Shown: piece after piece, positions 38,088-48,151 of the stretch
Numbering within the stretch: position 1 is the first letter of the stretch
How the letters are laid out: each line of letters opens with the position of its first letter
DNA from: an uncultured Roseobacter sp.
GTDB lineage: Bacteria; Pseudomonadota; Alphaproteobacteria; Rhodobacterales; Rhodobacteraceae
Length of the DNA stretch: 64,000 nt
Direction: 5' to 3'
Assembly (NCBI RefSeq): GCF_947493125.1
Contig: NZ_CANLQB010000009.1
Coordinates: 62,001 to 126,000, forward strand
Translations under genes and position numbers: made by a program
Notes under the pieces: generated by a model
The model's database searches: none
What the model was told of the DNA's origin: nothing
The model's input: the letters and a program-made list of their open reading frames with translations, nothing else

Positions 38088-38357
38088 ATGACTGAATGCA
38101 CCCTAGAGATCGTGAACGAGAAGGGGCTTCACGCCCGCGCGTCGGCCAAACTCGTCGAGGTCGTGGAAGGTTTCGATGCCAGCGCGGAGGTGTCGAAAGA
38201 CGGTCAGTCCGCCTCGGGCGACAGTATTATGGGACTTTTGATGTTGGCAGCGTCCAAGGGAAGCTTTATTGACATTCGGACCTCCGGACCCGATGCTGAA
38301 GCGCTTGCGGAAGCGCTGACGGCTCTGGTGGCCAACAAATTCGGCGAAGGCCAGTAG
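38088..38357 (+). CDS. ptsH: Phosphocarrier protein HPr
   Basis: An 89-residue HPr. H15 in NEKGLHARASAKLVE accepts phosphate from enzyme I; S46 in SGDSIMGLLMLAASKG is the site for HprK. Both residues are present, so regulation from both sides is possible. It starts four bases after the EIIA stop. Enzyme I is not in the window. Confidence 0.95.
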   Translation: MTECTLEIVNEKGLHARASAKLVEVVEGFDASAEVSKDGQSASGDSIMGLLMLAASKGSFIDIRTSGPDAEALAEALTALVANKFGEGQ

Positions 38358-38400
38358 AGAAACGACGCGGTCAGAGAGCTGCAAAACGGGATAACAGGTC

Positions 38401-39282
38401 TTGGTAGAAAGCTCGCAAGACATCGACGTGCCCACGAGGGCGGCGGAACCGGTCAATTTCACCAAATATGACCGCCGCAGCCTCTCCTACGCCTCGACCT
38501 TCGAGGACCCCTGGAAATCCACCGTCATCCGTATCATCGAGGCGCTGACCGGCAAGCTGACGATCCTGCGGCTGGTGCGCAAGTTCGAACGGCGCGGTGC
38601 GCCGCAGGGGCAGGCCTTCTGGCGCGCGGCCCTGGATGTGATGGGCATCGACCTGCTGACCCCCGAACACCAGCTCGCGCGCATCCCGAAGACCGGCCCG
38701 GTCATCGTGGTGTCCAACCATCCGCATGGAATGGTCGATGGCATGATCTTCGCGGATCTGATCGGTCGCGTGCGGCCCGACTACCGCATCCTTACGCGCT
38801 CGCTGCTCACGGTGATTGATGAGGTGGCGGGCTCCTACATGATCCCGGTGCCTTTCCCGCATGACCCCGATGCGCAGCGCAAGGGTGTCGAGATGCGCGC
38901 CAAGGCCATGCAGCACCTGAAGGACGGGGGCGTGGTCGCGCTCTTCCCCTCGGGTGGTGTCGCGGCGTCGGAGACGTTCTTCGGCCCCGCAGTGGAGGGC
39001 GAGTGGAATGTCTTCACCGCCAAACTGATCCGCCGCTCCGGCGCGACGGTTGTGCCGATCAAGTTCCCGGGCCAGAATTCACGCGCCTATCAGATCGCCA
39101 ACAAGCTCTCTCCGATCCTGCGACAGGGGTTGCTGCTGCACGAGATCGTGCATTCGCTGAACAAATCCCAGGCCCCGATCGTCGGACATCCGCTGGAGAT
39201 GGACGAGGTGCGCAAATGGGATGACGATCCGCGGGGTTTCATGGCGTGGCTGCGCGACCATACCCTGGCGCTCAAAGACTGA
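38401..39282 (+). CDS. Lysophospholipid acyltransferase (PlsC-like)
   Basis: A 293-residue acyltransferase with the motif VVSNHPHGMVDGMIFADL (family block I, a His and an Asp in an H-x5-D layout as in the NHPxGxxDG variant), YMIPVPFP and a block resembling GGVVALFPSGGVAASE. This variant motif is seen in OlsA/hemolysin-type acyltransferases that acylate lyso-lipids at the inner membrane. The TTG at 38401 is a tentative start; the upstream 40 bases after HPr hold only a weak Shine-Dalgarno. Possible roles are phospholipid or ornithine-lipid synthesis. Confidence 0.82.
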   Translation: MVESSQDIDVPTRAAEPVNFTKYDRRSLSYASTFEDPWKSTVIRIIEALTGKLTILRLVRKFERRGAPQGQAFWRAALDVMGIDLLTPEHQLARIPKTGPVIVVSNHPHGMVDGMIFADLIGRVRPDYRILTRSLLTVIDEVAGSYMIPVPFPHDPDAQRKGVEMRAKAMQHLKDGGVVALFPSGGVAASETFFGPAVEGEWNVFTAKLIRRSGATVVPIKFPGQNSRAYQIANKLSPILRQGLLLHEIVHSLNKSQAPIVGHPLEMDEVRKWDDDPRGFMAWLRDHTLALKD

Positions 39283-39286
39283 GGGA

Positions 39287-40162
39287 CTAGCGGGTCGGCA
39301 CCGGCGTTTCACCGCGATAATCGTAGAACCCCCGCTCTGTCTTGCGCCCCAGCCAGCCCGCTTCCACATACTTGGTCAGCAGCGGGCAGGGCCGGTATTT
39401 TGTGTCCGCCAGCCCGTCGTGCAGCACGTTCATGATCGCAAGGCAGGTGTCCAGCCCGATGAAGTCTGCCAGCTCCAGCGGCCCCATCGGATGGTTCGCC
39501 CCTAGTTTCATGGAACTGTCGATGGACTGCACGCTGCCCACCCCTTCATAGAGCGTATAGACCGCTTCATTGATCATCGGCATCAGGATCCGGTTCACGA
39601 TGAAGGCGGGGAAATCCTCGGCGGATGCGGCTGTCTTTCCAAGGCGATCCACCACGTTCTTGCAGGCTGTATAGGTGGCCTCGTCGGTCGCAATCCCCCG
39701 GATCAGTTCCACCAACTGCATCACCGGCACCGGGTTCATGAAGTGGAACCCCATGAATTTTTCGGGCCGGTCGGTGCGGCTTGCCAACCGGGTGATGGAG
39801 ATGGACGAGGTGTTCGAGGTCAGGATGGTATGCGGCTGCAAATGCGGGACGAGATCTTCGAAAATCGCCTGCTTGACGGCTTCGCGTTCGGTTGCGGCTT
39901 CGATGATCAAATCGGCCTGGCCAAGCTCGGTCAGCGTTTGCGTGGTCTTGATCCGACCCAGCGCCGCCGCCTGATCGTCTTCCGTGATCTTGCCGCGGCT
40001 GACCTGCCGCGCCATGTTCGTTTCCATCAGCTGCAGCGCTGCGTCGAGCGCGTCCTCGCTGATGTCATTGAGCAGCACATCGTACCCGGCCAGCGACATC
40101 ACATGCGCGATCCCGTTGCCCATCTGCCCTGCGCCCACAATCCCGATTGCCTTGATGTCCAA
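39287..40162 (-). CDS. 3-hydroxybutyryl-CoA dehydrogenase
   Basis: A 291-residue short 3-hydroxyacyl-CoA dehydrogenase: NAD motif IGIVGAGQMGNGIAH, catalytic-loop VPHLQPHTILTSNTSSISIT, the FMGFHFMNPVPVMQLVELI signature and C-terminal GPLELADFIGLDTCL. Length matches PaaH/HbdA-type enzymes rather than the FadB fusion. It could interconvert acetoacetyl-CoA and 3-hydroxybutyryl-CoA in PHB or fatty-acid metabolism or in the ethylmalonyl-CoA pathway. It is transcribed leftward, convergent with the acyltransferase gene (four bases between stops). Confidence 0.92.
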   Translation of the reverse strand: MDIKAIGIVGAGQMGNGIAHVMSLAGYDVLLNDISEDALDAALQLMETNMARQVSRGKITEDDQAAALGRIKTTQTLTELGQADLIIEAATEREAVKQAIFEDLVPHLQPHTILTSNTSSISITRLASRTDRPEKFMGFHFMNPVPVMQLVELIRGIATDEATYTACKNVVDRLGKTAASAEDFPAFIVNRILMPMINEAVYTLYEGVGSVQSIDSSMKLGANHPMGPLELADFIGLDTCLAIMNVLHDGLADTKYRPCPLLTKYVEAGWLGRKTERGFYDYRGETPVPTR

Positions 40163-40319
40163 CGGTCACCCCTTTTCGATTTGAGGCACCTTAGGGTGCA
40201 GTGAGGGCCTGCTGCAAGGCCAGGTGTCGTTTAAAATACGGCTCAAAATGGCAGTTTAAGGGAATCTAAGGGGACCCCGTGCAAACTCGTCTTCGGGTGA
40301 GATTTTGAAGGTGGGTTTT

Positions 40320-41156
40320 ATGACCTATGACGTACTGGGGGCGGGGGCTCTCGACTATGTGCCGTGCCGATATGGCCGGTCCAAACTGCTGTTCCGTGGC
40401 CCGGAGCGGCGCCTCGATGCGCCCTATGTGGCGTTCTTGGGCGGCACCGCAACCTATGGAAAATTCATAAAAAATCCATTTCCCGCACTTGTTGAGAGTG
40501 GTCTGGGAGTGAACTGCATCAACTTCGGCATCGCGAATGCGGGTGTGGATGTCCTGCTGAACGACGGCTTTCTCTGCGACGCCTGTTGCCGGGCGGATGC
40601 CACGGTGGTCCAGATCATCGGCGCGCAGAACCTGTCGAATCGCTTCTACACCGTGCATCCACGCCGGAATGATCGCTTCGTGACGGCCTCCAACCTGTTG
40701 ACCTCAATTTATCCGGAGGTCGACTTTGCCGAATTTCATTTCAACAAGCATATGTTGAGCCGGCTCTACAATGTGTCGCAAGAGCGCTTTGTGGCGGTGC
40801 GCAATGAGGTGCAGACCGCCTGGCTTGCCCGGATGAAGCTGCTGCTGAAGAAAGTCACCGGCAAGGTCGTTCTGGTCTGGTTCGCCGATCACGGGCCCTT
40901 GCCCGAGGAGAAGCAGTGCATAGATCCAGCGACCGCACGGTCGCCACTGTTCATCACACGTGAGATGATCGATGATCTGGTCTCCCACGCCGCTGCCTAT
41001 GCAGAGGTTGTCGTGACACCCGAGGCAATGGCCGCGGGCACGGAGGGCATGGTGTTCAGCCAGATGGAGGCCATGGCTGCGGCCGAGATGCTGGGGCCCA
41101 GGGCGCATGCGGAGCTGTCGCAAAAACTCGGCCCCATCTTACAGGACCTGGTATGA
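40320..41156 (+). CDS. DUF6473-like protein of unknown function
   Basis: A 278-residue protein starting YDVLGAGALDYVPCRYGRSKLLFRGPER in its first 35 residues and continuing PYVAFLGGTATYGKFIKNPF and NFGIANAGVDVLLND. I recall this pattern from DUF6473 proteins of Rhodobacterales; the GGTxTYG turn and the AGVD element suggest a sulfotransferase-, GDSL- or hydrolase-like alpha/beta fold, but I cannot assign an activity. The ATG at 40320 follows AAGGTGGG. It faces the etfA gene tail to tail across a strong hairpin. Confidence 0.7.
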   Translation: MTYDVLGAGALDYVPCRYGRSKLLFRGPERRLDAPYVAFLGGTATYGKFIKNPFPALVESGLGVNCINFGIANAGVDVLLNDGFLCDACCRADATVVQIIGAQNLSNRFYTVHPRRNDRFVTASNLLTSIYPEVDFAEFHFNKHMLSRLYNVSQERFVAVRNEVQTAWLARMKLLLKKVTGKVVLVWFADHGPLPEEKQCIDPATARSPLFITREMIDDLVSHAAAYAEVVVTPEAMAAGTEGMVFSQMEAMAAAEMLGPRAHAELSQKLGPILQDLV

Positions 41157-41158
41157 GA

Positions 41159-41188
41159 AAGGGCCGCGTGTTGCAGCACGCGGCCCTT
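41159..41188. terminator. Strong hairpin between convergent genes
   Basis: AAGGGCCGCGTG at 41159-41170 pairs perfectly with CACGCGGCCCTT at 41177-41188 around a 6-base loop. It sits between the ends of the DUF6473-like gene and etfA and can serve both strands. U-tracts are short, so efficiency is uncertain. Confidence 0.6.
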
Positions 41189-41214
41189 CCGGCGGTTTCA
41201 TCCTGCAGCGGGGA

Positions 41215-42141
41215 TCAGAGCTTCTCGATCAGCTCCGGCACCGCGGTGAAGAGATCCGCGACCAGACCGTAGTCCGCCACCTGGAAGATCGGCGCTTCCT
41301 CATCCTTGTTGATGGCGACGATGATCTTGCTGTCCTTCATGCCGGCCAGGTGCTGGATCGCACCGGAAATACCCACCGCGACGTAGAGATCGGGCGCAAC
41401 GACCTTGCCGGTCTGGCCCACTTGCCAGTCGTTCGGCGCATACCCTGAGTCGACCGCCGCACGGGATGCGCCGACAGCAGCACCCAGCTTGTCGGCCAGC
41501 TTCTCGATCAGCGCAAAATCGTCTTCGGAGCCGACGCCGCGTCCACCGGAGACCACCACGCCCGCAGATGTCAGTTCGGGGCGGTCGCTTTCGGCCACCT
41601 TGTCCTCGACCCATTCGCTGAGGCCTGGGTTGTCGGCCGCCGAGATGGTCTCAACGGGTGCCGCCCCGCCTTCGCCTGCGGCGTCAAACGTCGACGTCCT
41701 GAACGTCACGACCTTTTTCGCATCGGCGGACTTTACGGTCTGGACCGCGTTGCCCGCATAGATCGGGCGCTCGAAGGTGTTGCCATCGACCACGCCGGAG
41801 GCATCCGAGATCACCATCACGTCAAGCAGGGCCGCAACGCGCGGCATCACGTTCTTGGCGTCCGTGGTCGCAGGGGCGACGATGTGCTCGTAGTCACCTG
41901 ACAACGACACGATCAGTGCCGCCGTGGATTCCGCAAGGCGGTGGCCGAGGGTCGCGTCTTCGGCGACCAGCACTTTGCTCACGCCGTCGATCTTGGCGGC
42001 CGCTTCGCCCGCCGCTGCGGCAGAGCCGCCTGCCGCCAGCACGGTCACATCGCCCAGCATCTTGGCGGCTGTCACCGCCTTCGAGGTGGCGTCCATGGAC
42101 AGTTCGCCATCGGTCACTTCTGCAAGGAGTAGAACAGCCAT
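41215..42141 (-). CDS. etfA: Electron transfer flavoprotein alpha subunit
   Basis: A 308-residue EtfA that accepts electrons from acyl-CoA dehydrogenases and passes them to ETF-ubiquinone oxidoreductase. The FAD-binding C-terminal half has [45 protein letters not shown] and [20 protein letters not shown]. Its ATG overlaps the etfB TAA by one base (TAATG). Electron donors in the window include methylsuccinyl-CoA dehydrogenase at 27748. Confidence 0.96.
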   Translation of the reverse strand: MAVLLLAEVTDGELSMDATSKAVTAAKMLGDVTVLAAGGSAAAAGEAAAKIDGVSKVLVAEDATLGHRLAESTAALIVSLSGDYEHIVAPATTDAKNVMPRVAALLDVMVISDASGVVDGNTFERPIYAGNAVQTVKSADAKKVVTFRTSTFDAAGEGGAAPVETISAADNPGLSEWVEDKVAESDRPELTSAGVVVSGGRGVGSEDDFALIEKLADKLGAAVGASRAAVDSGYAPNDWQVGQTGKVVAPDLYVAVGISGAIQHLAGMKDSKIIVAINKDEEAPIFQVADYGLVADLFTAVPELIEKL

Positions 42142-42899
42142 TACACAGCCCCCGCTTCTTTGAGTTTCGAAACCAGTTCCTCGACAGAACCCACCTTGAT
42201 CCCTGCGGCGCGGGCTTCCGGCTCCACCGTCTTCACGATTTCCAGCCGCGGGGTTACGTCAACGCCGTAGTCGGCGGCTGTTTTCTCGTCGAGCGGCTTC
42301 TTCTTCGCCTTCATGATGTTGGGCAGCGAGGCATAGCGCGGCTCATTCAGGCGCAAATCGACCGTGATGACGGTCGGCATCGTGACCTTGATGGTTTGCA
42401 TCCCGCCATCCACTTCGCGGCTCACCACCGCGTGATCGCCCTCAATGGCCATCTCGGAGGCGAACGTCGCCTGGCTCCAGCCCATCAGCGCCGACAGCAT
42501 CTGGCCGGTGGCGTTCATGTCATTGTCGATCGCCTGCTTGCCGCAGAGCACGAGGCCCGGCTGCTCCTCGTCGACAATCGCCTTGAGGATTTTCGCCACT
42601 GTCAGCGGTTCGATGTCCTGATGCACATCATCGGCAGCGACAACCAGAATGGCGCGGTCGGCGCCCATCGCCAGTGCAGTGCGCAGGGTTTCCTGGCTTT
42701 GCTTGACGCCAATAGAGACGACGACAACCTCGTCGGCCTGCCCCGCTTCCTTCAGCCGAATGGCCTGTTCGACGGAAATCTCGTCAAACGGGTTCATCGA
42801 CATTTTCACGTTGGCGAGATCAACCCCCGATCCGTCCGCTTTCACGCGCACCTTCACGTTGTAGTCGATCACGCGTTTGACAGGTACCAGAACCTTCAT
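42141..42899 (-). CDS. etfB: Electron transfer flavoprotein beta subunit
   Basis: A 252-residue Etf[21 protein letters not shown] at the N-terminus, [36 protein letters not shown] and the end [14 protein letters not shown] are typical; AMP is bound here. GGAGAGAG precedes the ATG. It is the first gene of the etfBA pair, leftward. Confidence 0.96.
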   Translation of the reverse strand: MKVLVPVKRVIDYNVKVRVKADGSGVDLANVKMSMNPFDEISVEQAIRLKEAGQADEVVVVSIGVKQSQETLRTALAMGADRAILVVAADDVHQDIEPLTVAKILKAIVDEEQPGLVLCGKQAIDNDMNATGQMLSALMGWSQATFASEMAIEGDHAVVSREVDGGMQTIKVTMPTVITVDLRLNEPRYASLPNIMKAKKKPLDEKTAADYGVDVTPRLEIVKTVEPEARAAGIKVGSVEELVSKLKEAGAV

Positions 42900-43254
42900 T
42901 GGCGTCTCTCTCCTTGGATATGCGACTCACACTCCCGTTGAGCCTTTCGTTCTCTGACCGGTGGTTTACCCAAGCTGGCACGCATGAAACAGTGTAAAAT
43001 CGTCACGCCTGCGTGCAGGAACGCCGCGTTTTTGCCGATTTTCACCGATCAGGGCAAAGATTTCCGATAGGCTGCGGCGTATCCCACCTCAATGCCGCCG
43101 ACGACTGCTATGTCGTAATCCATATGCCGGGAGGCGGTCCCGGTGGCGGTCCGGCATGCCCGCAGAGCCGTACTCGTTCCGTGATAAGGACTTCGCCAGG
43201 CCGTAGTCGCCGTCTGTAAGGTCGCCGACGGTCCTACCGTATATGCCGCCGCTT
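42900..43254. other. 355-base stretch between etfB and the adenosyltransferase gene
   Basis: Holds the etfB promoter on its left and no complete gene. At 43049-43123 on the minus strand a 24-codon frame reads MDYDIAVVGGIEVGYAAAYRKSLP, resembling the first residues of an FAD-binding oxidoreductase (pattern VVGGGIVGxAAAYRLS) and then stopping. It may be a gene remnant or chance. A hairpin TGCCGG/CCGGCA surrounds 43125-43158. Confidence 0.4.
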
Positions 43255-43827
43255 TCAGCGGTTCGCGCCCGGAACCCACAAGACGTCGTCTTTGCCGCTG
43301 TTGTTGGCCATGCGCGCGGCAACGAAGAACCAGTCGCTCAACCGGTTGAGGTATTTCACCGCCGCCGGATTGATCGCTTCCATCGTGGCCAGTTCCACGC
43401 ACAACCGCTCTGCCCGGCGCGAGACGGTCCGGCACACGTGCAGATGAGCGGCAAGCGCCGAACCCCCAGGCAGAATGAAGCTGCGCAGCGGGTCCAGCTC
43501 CGCATTCATGACGTCGATCTCCGCCTCCAGCCGCGCCACCTGCTCCTTCACCATCCGCAACGGGGGATACTCCGCGTTCGCGTCCTGCTCCATGTCCGGG
43601 CGGCAGAGATCTGCGCCAAGGTCAAAGAGGTCATTCTGAATCCGGCTCAGCGCCTCATCGGTTGCGTCCGACGCCTCCAGCCGCGCCACACCGACGAAAG
43701 AATTCAACTCATCGGATGTGCCATAGGCCGACACGCGCAGCGCATGTTTGGCGACCCGCGTACCATTGCCAAGGGCGGTCTCCCCCGCATCGCCGGTCTT
43801 GGTATAAATCTTGTTCAGCACGACCAT
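43255..43827 (-). CDS. Cob(I)alamin adenosyltransferase, PduO type
   Basis: A 190-residue PduO/CobO-type ATR that makes adenosylcobalamin from cob(I)alamin and ATP. The signatures are IYTKTGDAGETALGNG, YGTSDELNSFVG, the central LPGGSALAAHLHVCRTVSRRAER and LNRLSDWFFVAAR. Its product is the cofactor of ethylmalonyl-CoA and methylmalonyl-CoA mutases, consistent with the pathway suggested by mcd and etfAB nearby. It is followed upstream by a small membrane protein gene five bases away. Confidence 0.94.
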   Translation of the reverse strand: MVVLNKIYTKTGDAGETALGNGTRVAKHALRVSAYGTSDELNSFVGVARLEASDATDEALSRIQNDLFDLGADLCRPDMEQDANAEYPPLRMVKEQVARLEAEIDVMNAELDPLRSFILPGGSALAAHLHVCRTVSRRAERLCVELATMEAINPAAVKYLNRLSDWFFVAARMANNSGKDDVLWVPGANR

Positions 43828-43832
43828 TGTAC

Positions 43833-44036
43833 TCAGCCTCCCTTTTGACGCAGGAAGACATACAGGACGATGAGAACGACGGCGACGAATTGCGCGGCGA
43901 TCCGGTAGCGCATCAGCTTGTTGGAGTTTTTCTTGTTGAACTCACCGCCCCCGGCAAAGCCGCCCAGCCCCAGCATCAGAACGACGACAACGGCCAGACA
44001 GGCCAGAATGATCAGCACGAATAATGGGTCACCCAC
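43833..44036 (-). CDS. Small twin-transmembrane (HIG1-like) protein
   Basis: A 67-residue protein with two membrane helices (FVLIILACLAVVVVLMLGL and IAAQFVAVVLIVLYVFL) joined by a basic loop NKKNSNKLMRYR. This matches the small HIG1-domain or twin-TM proteins found near adenosyltransferase genes in Rhodobacterales. Some HIG1 proteins stabilise respiratory complexes; a specific role here is not known. GGAAT-rich upstream sequence gives AGGAATATT before the ATG. Confidence 0.8.
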   Translation of the reverse strand: MGDPLFVLIILACLAVVVVLMLGLGGFAGGGEFNKKNSNKLMRYRIAAQFVAVVLIVLYVFLRQKGG

Positions 44037-44116
44037 GGAATATTCCTTTCTGTGTCAGCCGCACATGTAGCTGGGTCCGCTCAAAAGGCGAACCGGTTTT
44101 CCAGACCACGGCGCAC

Positions 44117-44947
44117 TCAGCCGCGCGACAACACCCAGTCGAGCGCGCGGGTCGGCAACACCCTGCGCAGCGCGCCCATGATGTGGGTCGGTGTCGTCAC
44201 ATAATAGCGCGGTTGCGGGCGCGGCGCCTCACAGGCGTGGATCAGCTTTTCCAATACGGCCGTGGCAGGCAGTTCGAAGCGGTCCGGTCCACGGTCTTCG
44301 TAGAGGCGCGTGTTCAGGCCGGATTCATACTCCGCACGACGCGCTGAGCCGCGCCAATCCACCCAGCGCTCGAAATGCGGAATGGAGTTTTGCCGGATCT
44401 TTGAGGTGACGGGGCCGGGTTCGATCAGGCTGACATGGATCGGTGTATCGCGCATCTCGAGCCGCAGTGTATCGGTGAGCCCCTCAAGCGCGTATTTTGT
44501 CGCATTGTAGGCACCGCGCCAAGGCAGGGTGATAAACCCCAGAACGGAGGAGCATTGGATGATCCGCCCGTGCCCCTGCTGGCGCATCACCGGGATCGCG
44601 GCGCGTGTCAGGTGGTGCCAGCCGAAGAAGTTCGCCTCGAAGATCGCACGCAGCGCGTCGGTGGGCAGATCCTCCACAGCGCCGGGCGTGCCATGCGCAC
44701 CGTTGTTGAATAGCGCGTCCAGCGTGCCTCCGGTGGCCTCGAGAACTTCGGCCAATCCGGCGTTGATGGTCGCCTCATCCGTGTAGTCGATCAGCGGGCT
44801 CTCGAACCCTTCGGCTTTCAACCGCGCACAGTCGTCGGGCTTGCGGCAGGCCGCAAAGACCCGCCACCCACGTGCGCGCATCCCCACGGCCGCGCAGTAC
44901 CCGATGCCCGACGAGCACCCGGTAATAAGAATAGATCGGTCTGCCAT
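44117..44947 (-). CDS. SDR-family oxidoreductase
   Basis: A 276-residue classical SDR: SILITGCSSGIGYCAAVGMR, NNGAHGTPGAVEDLP, catalytic IIQCSSVLGF, and YNATKYALEGL with the active-site Tyr-x-x-x-Lys. The ATG at 44947 has AGAGGCAGG upstream. No substrate can be inferred. It lies 80 bases upstream of the small membrane protein gene on the same strand and may belong to the same unit. Confidence 0.86.
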   Translation of the reverse strand: MADRSILITGCSSGIGYCAAVGMRARGWRVFAACRKPDDCARLKAEGFESPLIDYTDEATINAGLAEVLEATGGTLDALFNNGAHGTPGAVEDLPTDALRAIFEANFFGWHHLTRAAIPVMRQQGHGRIIQCSSVLGFITLPWRGAYNATKYALEGLTDTLRLEMRDTPIHVSLIEPGPVTSKIRQNSIPHFERWVDWRGSARRAEYESGLNTRLYEDRGPDRFELPATAVLEKLIHACEAPRPQPRYYVTTPTHIMGALRRVLPTRALDWVLSRG

Positions 44948-45004
44948 GGCCTGCCTCTCGTCTGCCCGCACCAGCAATGGCGAGGCAGACCCCGCTGCGC
45001 AAGC

Positions 45005-45622
45005 CTATCCGCTGGTCAGCAGGAAGTCTGCGATCCACCCTTCCGGGCCACCATCGACGGGGCGCAGCTTGACCCAGCCGGAGCCATCGTCCTGCAAAAC
45101 CTCGACACGGGTGTCGCGTTGCAGCTGGGTCACCACGTCAAACCGCGTGCCGGGCCCACCCCGCATGTTCACGCGGTCCGCACTCACCGATCTGAGATCT
45201 CGGGGGTCCGCTGCCGCGTTGACCGCATCGGACGAGGCCCGCGCGGTACTTCCGGGGAAGATCAGGCTGGGCAGCACCACGTCCTCGTCGCGCGTGAAGG
45301 TGACAGGCGTTACGGATGCGACCTCGGGTTGGGGCGCAATGGTTGGCGTCGGCTCCGCTGTGGTGCTGTCCTGGCGCTCCAGCACATCGCCAAGTGATGT
45401 CAGGTTCAGCGAGACCTGCGTGACCTCAGGCCGTGCGTCGGCTTGCACAAATTCAATGGTATCGCCTGCGTCAGGATTTGACGGTCCGGCGTTCAGATCG
45501 ACACCGCTGCGCGCCAGTACCGCTTCATTGCGCGCCGCAATGGGGTCGAAATCCGACCCGCCGCTGAGCTCGTAAAAGGCAAGCCCCAGAAATGCAAAAC
45601 TCAACACAATGAATCGCTTCAT
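45005..45622 (-). CDS. SH3-domain exported protein
   Basis: A 205-residue protein with an N-terminal membrane/signal segment ([17 protein letters not shown]), a long variable and proline-poor linker, and a C-terminal bacterial SH3 domain of about 60 residues: [34 protein letters not shown] and EGWIADFLL. Bacterial SH3 domains often bind cell-wall peptides. No enzymatic domain is seen, so a scaffold or surface role is a guess. It is transcribed leftward, divergent from parC. Confidence 0.82.
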   Translation of the reverse strand: MKRFIVLSFAFLGLAFYELSGGSDFDPIAARNEAVLARSGVDLNAGPSNPDAGDTIEFVQADARPEVTQVSLNLTSLGDVLERQDSTTAEPTPTIAPQPEVASVTPVTFTRDEDVVLPSLIFPGSTARASSDAVNAAADPRDLRSVSADRVNMRGGPGTRFDVVTQLQRDTRVEVLQDDGSGWVKLRPVDGGPEGWIADFLLTSG

Positions 45623-45802
45623 ATCGATACCCTCGTTACCCGTGGTAACAGTCTAACACATTTCGGCGCCTTTTGGGTCCATAGCAATCGAAATTGGTTT
45701 CCGTCAGGGAGAATTTCCTTATGGCTGCGTCATCGCTACGTGTTGCCGGGCGGACACGACATCGCGCTTGTTCGGCTGCACGCCGGAGGCTACACAGCCT
45801 CA

Positions 45803-48106
45803 ATGGCCGACGATCTCGACACTCCTGATACGCCCCCCGCCGATCTGTCCGAACCTTTGCGTCGGGCCCTGGGCGAGCGCTATCTGACCTATGCGCTCAG
45901 CACGATCATGCACCGCGCGTTGCCGGATGCGCGGGACGGTCTGAAACCGGTGCACCGCCGCATCCTCTATGCGATGCGTGAGCTGCGGTTGAGTTCCACG
46001 GGAGGCTACCGCAAGTCCGCCAAGATCTCCGGCGATGTGATGGGCAACTATCATCCGCATGGGGACGCGGCGATTTACGATGCGATGGCCCGGCTCGCGC
46101 AGGATTTCAACGTGCGCTACCCGCTCGTGGACGGGCAGGGAAACTTCGGCAACATCGACGGCGATAACCCCGCCGCCAGCCGCTACACCGAGGCGCGGAT
46201 GACCGCTGTCGCCGAGGCGATGCTGGAGGGGCTCAACGAAAACGCCGTCGATTTCCGCGAGAACTACGATGGCACCCTGACCGAACCTGTGGTGCTGCCC
46301 GCGCAGTTCCCCAACCTGCTGGCCAATGGCTCCAGCGGTATTGCCGTGGGCATGGCGACGAATATCCCGCCGCACAACATTGCCGAGCTCTGCGACGCCT
46401 GCATTCACCTGATCAAGAGCCCCGATGCGCGGGACGACACGCTGCTGAAATACGTGCCGGGCCCGGACTTTCCGACCGGAGGCGTGCTGGTCGAACCACC
46501 TGAGAATATCGCGACGGCCTATCGCACCGGGCGCGGCTCCTTCCGGCTGCGCTGCAAGTGGGAGGTCGAGGATCTGGGCCGCGGGCAGTGGCAGATCGTC
46601 GTCACCGAGATCCCCTATCAGGTGCAGAAATCCAAGCTGATCGAGAAGATCGCGGAACTGATCCAGACCAAAAAAATCCCGATTTTGGCCGATGTGCGTG
46701 ACGAATCCGCCGAGGATGTGCGCATGATCATCGAGCCGCGCTCGCGCTCGGTGGATGCCGAGGTGCTGATGGGCATGCTCTTCCGCACCTGCGATCTGGA
46801 GGTGCGGTTTTCGCTCAACATGAACGTGCTGATCGACGGGGTTACGCCCAAGGTCTGCTCCATGAAGGAAGTGCTGCGCGCCTTCCTCGACCACCGGCAG
46901 GAGGTGCTGCTGCGCCGCGCGCGGCACCGGCTGGAGAAGATCGACCACCGCCTCGAAGTGCTCGAAGGTTTCATCGTCGCCTTCCTGAACCTCGACCGGG
47001 TGATCGACATCATCCGCTATGATGACGACCCCAAAGCGGCGCTGATGCGCGAGGATTGGGGCAAGACACATGTGCGCGCCACCGATGAGAAAGACTATGT
47101 CTCGCCAGCGCCCGGCGAAGGCGAGCTGAGCGAGGTTCAGGCTGAAGCGATCCTCAACATGCGCCTGCGCTCGCTGCGCCGTCTCGAAGAGATGGAGCTT
47201 CTGCGCGAGCAATCGGATCTCATGGAGGAGCGGGCGCATCTGGAAGACTTGCTCGAAAACCCCGGCCTGCAGTGGGAGACAATCACCACCCAGCTGCGCG
47301 AGACCAAGAAACAGTTCGGAAAGGATCACGAGGGCGGCGCGCGGCGCACCCTGATCGAAGAGGCCGCCGAGATCGAGGAGGTGCCCATTGAGGCCATGAT
47401 CGACCGCGAGCCGATCACGGTCGTCTGCTCGCAGATGGGCTGGGTGCGTGCCATGACCGGGCATATCGACCTCACGCGCGAGCTCAAGTTCAAGGATGGC
47501 GACGGGCCACGCTTCATCTTCCATGCAGAGACGACAGATCGGCTGCTGGTCTTTGGATCGAACGGGCGGTTCTACACGGTCTCGGCCTCGAACCTGCCGG
47601 GCGGGCGCGGTATGGGCGAGCCGCTGCGCCTGATGGTCGATCTGCCCAACGAGGCCGAGATCGTGACGATCTTCAGCCATCAGGCCGGGCGCAAATTGCT
47701 GGTGGCCTCCGATGCGGGCGATGGGTTTGTGGTGCCCGAGGACGACGTCGTGGCGCAGACCCGCAGCGGCAAACAGGTGTTGAACGTGCGCGGGGACACG
47801 CGCGCGCTCGTCTGCAAAGCCGTGACCGGCGATAGCGTGGCAGTTGTCGGCGAGAACCGGAAGGTTCTGGTCTTCGGTCTGGATGAGTTGCCCGAGATGG
47901 GCCGCGGCAAGGGCGTGCGGCTGCAGCGATACAAAGATGGCGGGATGTCGGATGCAACGACCTTCACGCGGGCGGAGGGCCTGAGCTGGCTCGATCCGGC
48001 CGGCCGGACCAGGACCGAAACCGCGCTCGCCGAATGGATCGGTAAGCGCGCCAGCGCGGGGCGCATGGCGCCCCGCGGCTTCCCGCGCGACAACCGGTTC
48101 ACCTAG
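45803..48106 (+). CDS. parC: DNA topoisomerase IV subunit A
   Basis: A 767-residue ParC. Motifs: [32 protein letters not shown], the active-site tyrosine Y128 in [25 protein letters not shown] and [13 protein letters not shown]. The C-terminal beta-pinwheel is seen at repeated GGR/GKG segments ([27 protein letters not shown]). It decatenates chromosomes after replication. The ATG at 45803 is the first after GGAGG, though spacing is 13 bases; an in-frame upstream ATG is less likely. parE is not in the window. Confidence 0.95.
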   Translation: MADDLDTPDTPPADLSEPLRRALGERYLTYALSTIMHRALPDARDGLKPVHRRILYAMRELRLSSTGGYRKSAKISGDVMGNYHPHGDAAIYDAMARLAQDFNVRYPLVDGQGNFGNIDGDNPAASRYTEARMTAVAEAMLEGLNENAVDFRENYDGTLTEPVVLPAQFPNLLANGSSGIAVGMATNIPPHNIAELCDACIHLIKSPDARDDTLLKYVPGPDFPTGGVLVEPPENIATAYRTGRGSFRLRCKWEVEDLGRGQWQIVVTEIPYQVQKSKLIEKIAELIQTKKIPILADVRDESAEDVRMIIEPRSRSVDAEVLMGMLFRTCDLEVRFSLNMNVLIDGVTPKVCSMKEVLRAFLDHRQEVLLRRARHRLEKIDHRLEVLEGFIVAFLNLDRVIDIIRYDDDPKAALMREDWGKTHVRATDEKDYVSPAPGEGELSEVQAEAILNMRLRSLRRLEEMELLREQSDLMEERAHLEDLLENPGLQWETITTQLRETKKQFGKDHEGGARRTLIEEAAEIEEVPIEAMIDREPITVVCSQMGWVRAMTGHIDLTRELKFKDGDGPRFIFHAETTDRLLVFGSNGRFYTVSASNLPGGRGMGEPLRLMVDLPNEAEIVTIFSHQAGRKLLVASDAGDGFVVPEDDVVAQTRSGKQVLNVRGDTRALVCKAVTGDSVAVVGENRKVLVFGLDELPEMGRGKGVRLQRYKDGGMSDATTFTRAEGLSWLDPAGRTRTETALAEWIGKRASAGRMAPRGFPRDNRFT

Positions 48107-48151
48107 CTGAGCGGGCAGGGCGCTGATGAGCCCACGGTTGCCATAAGGGGG

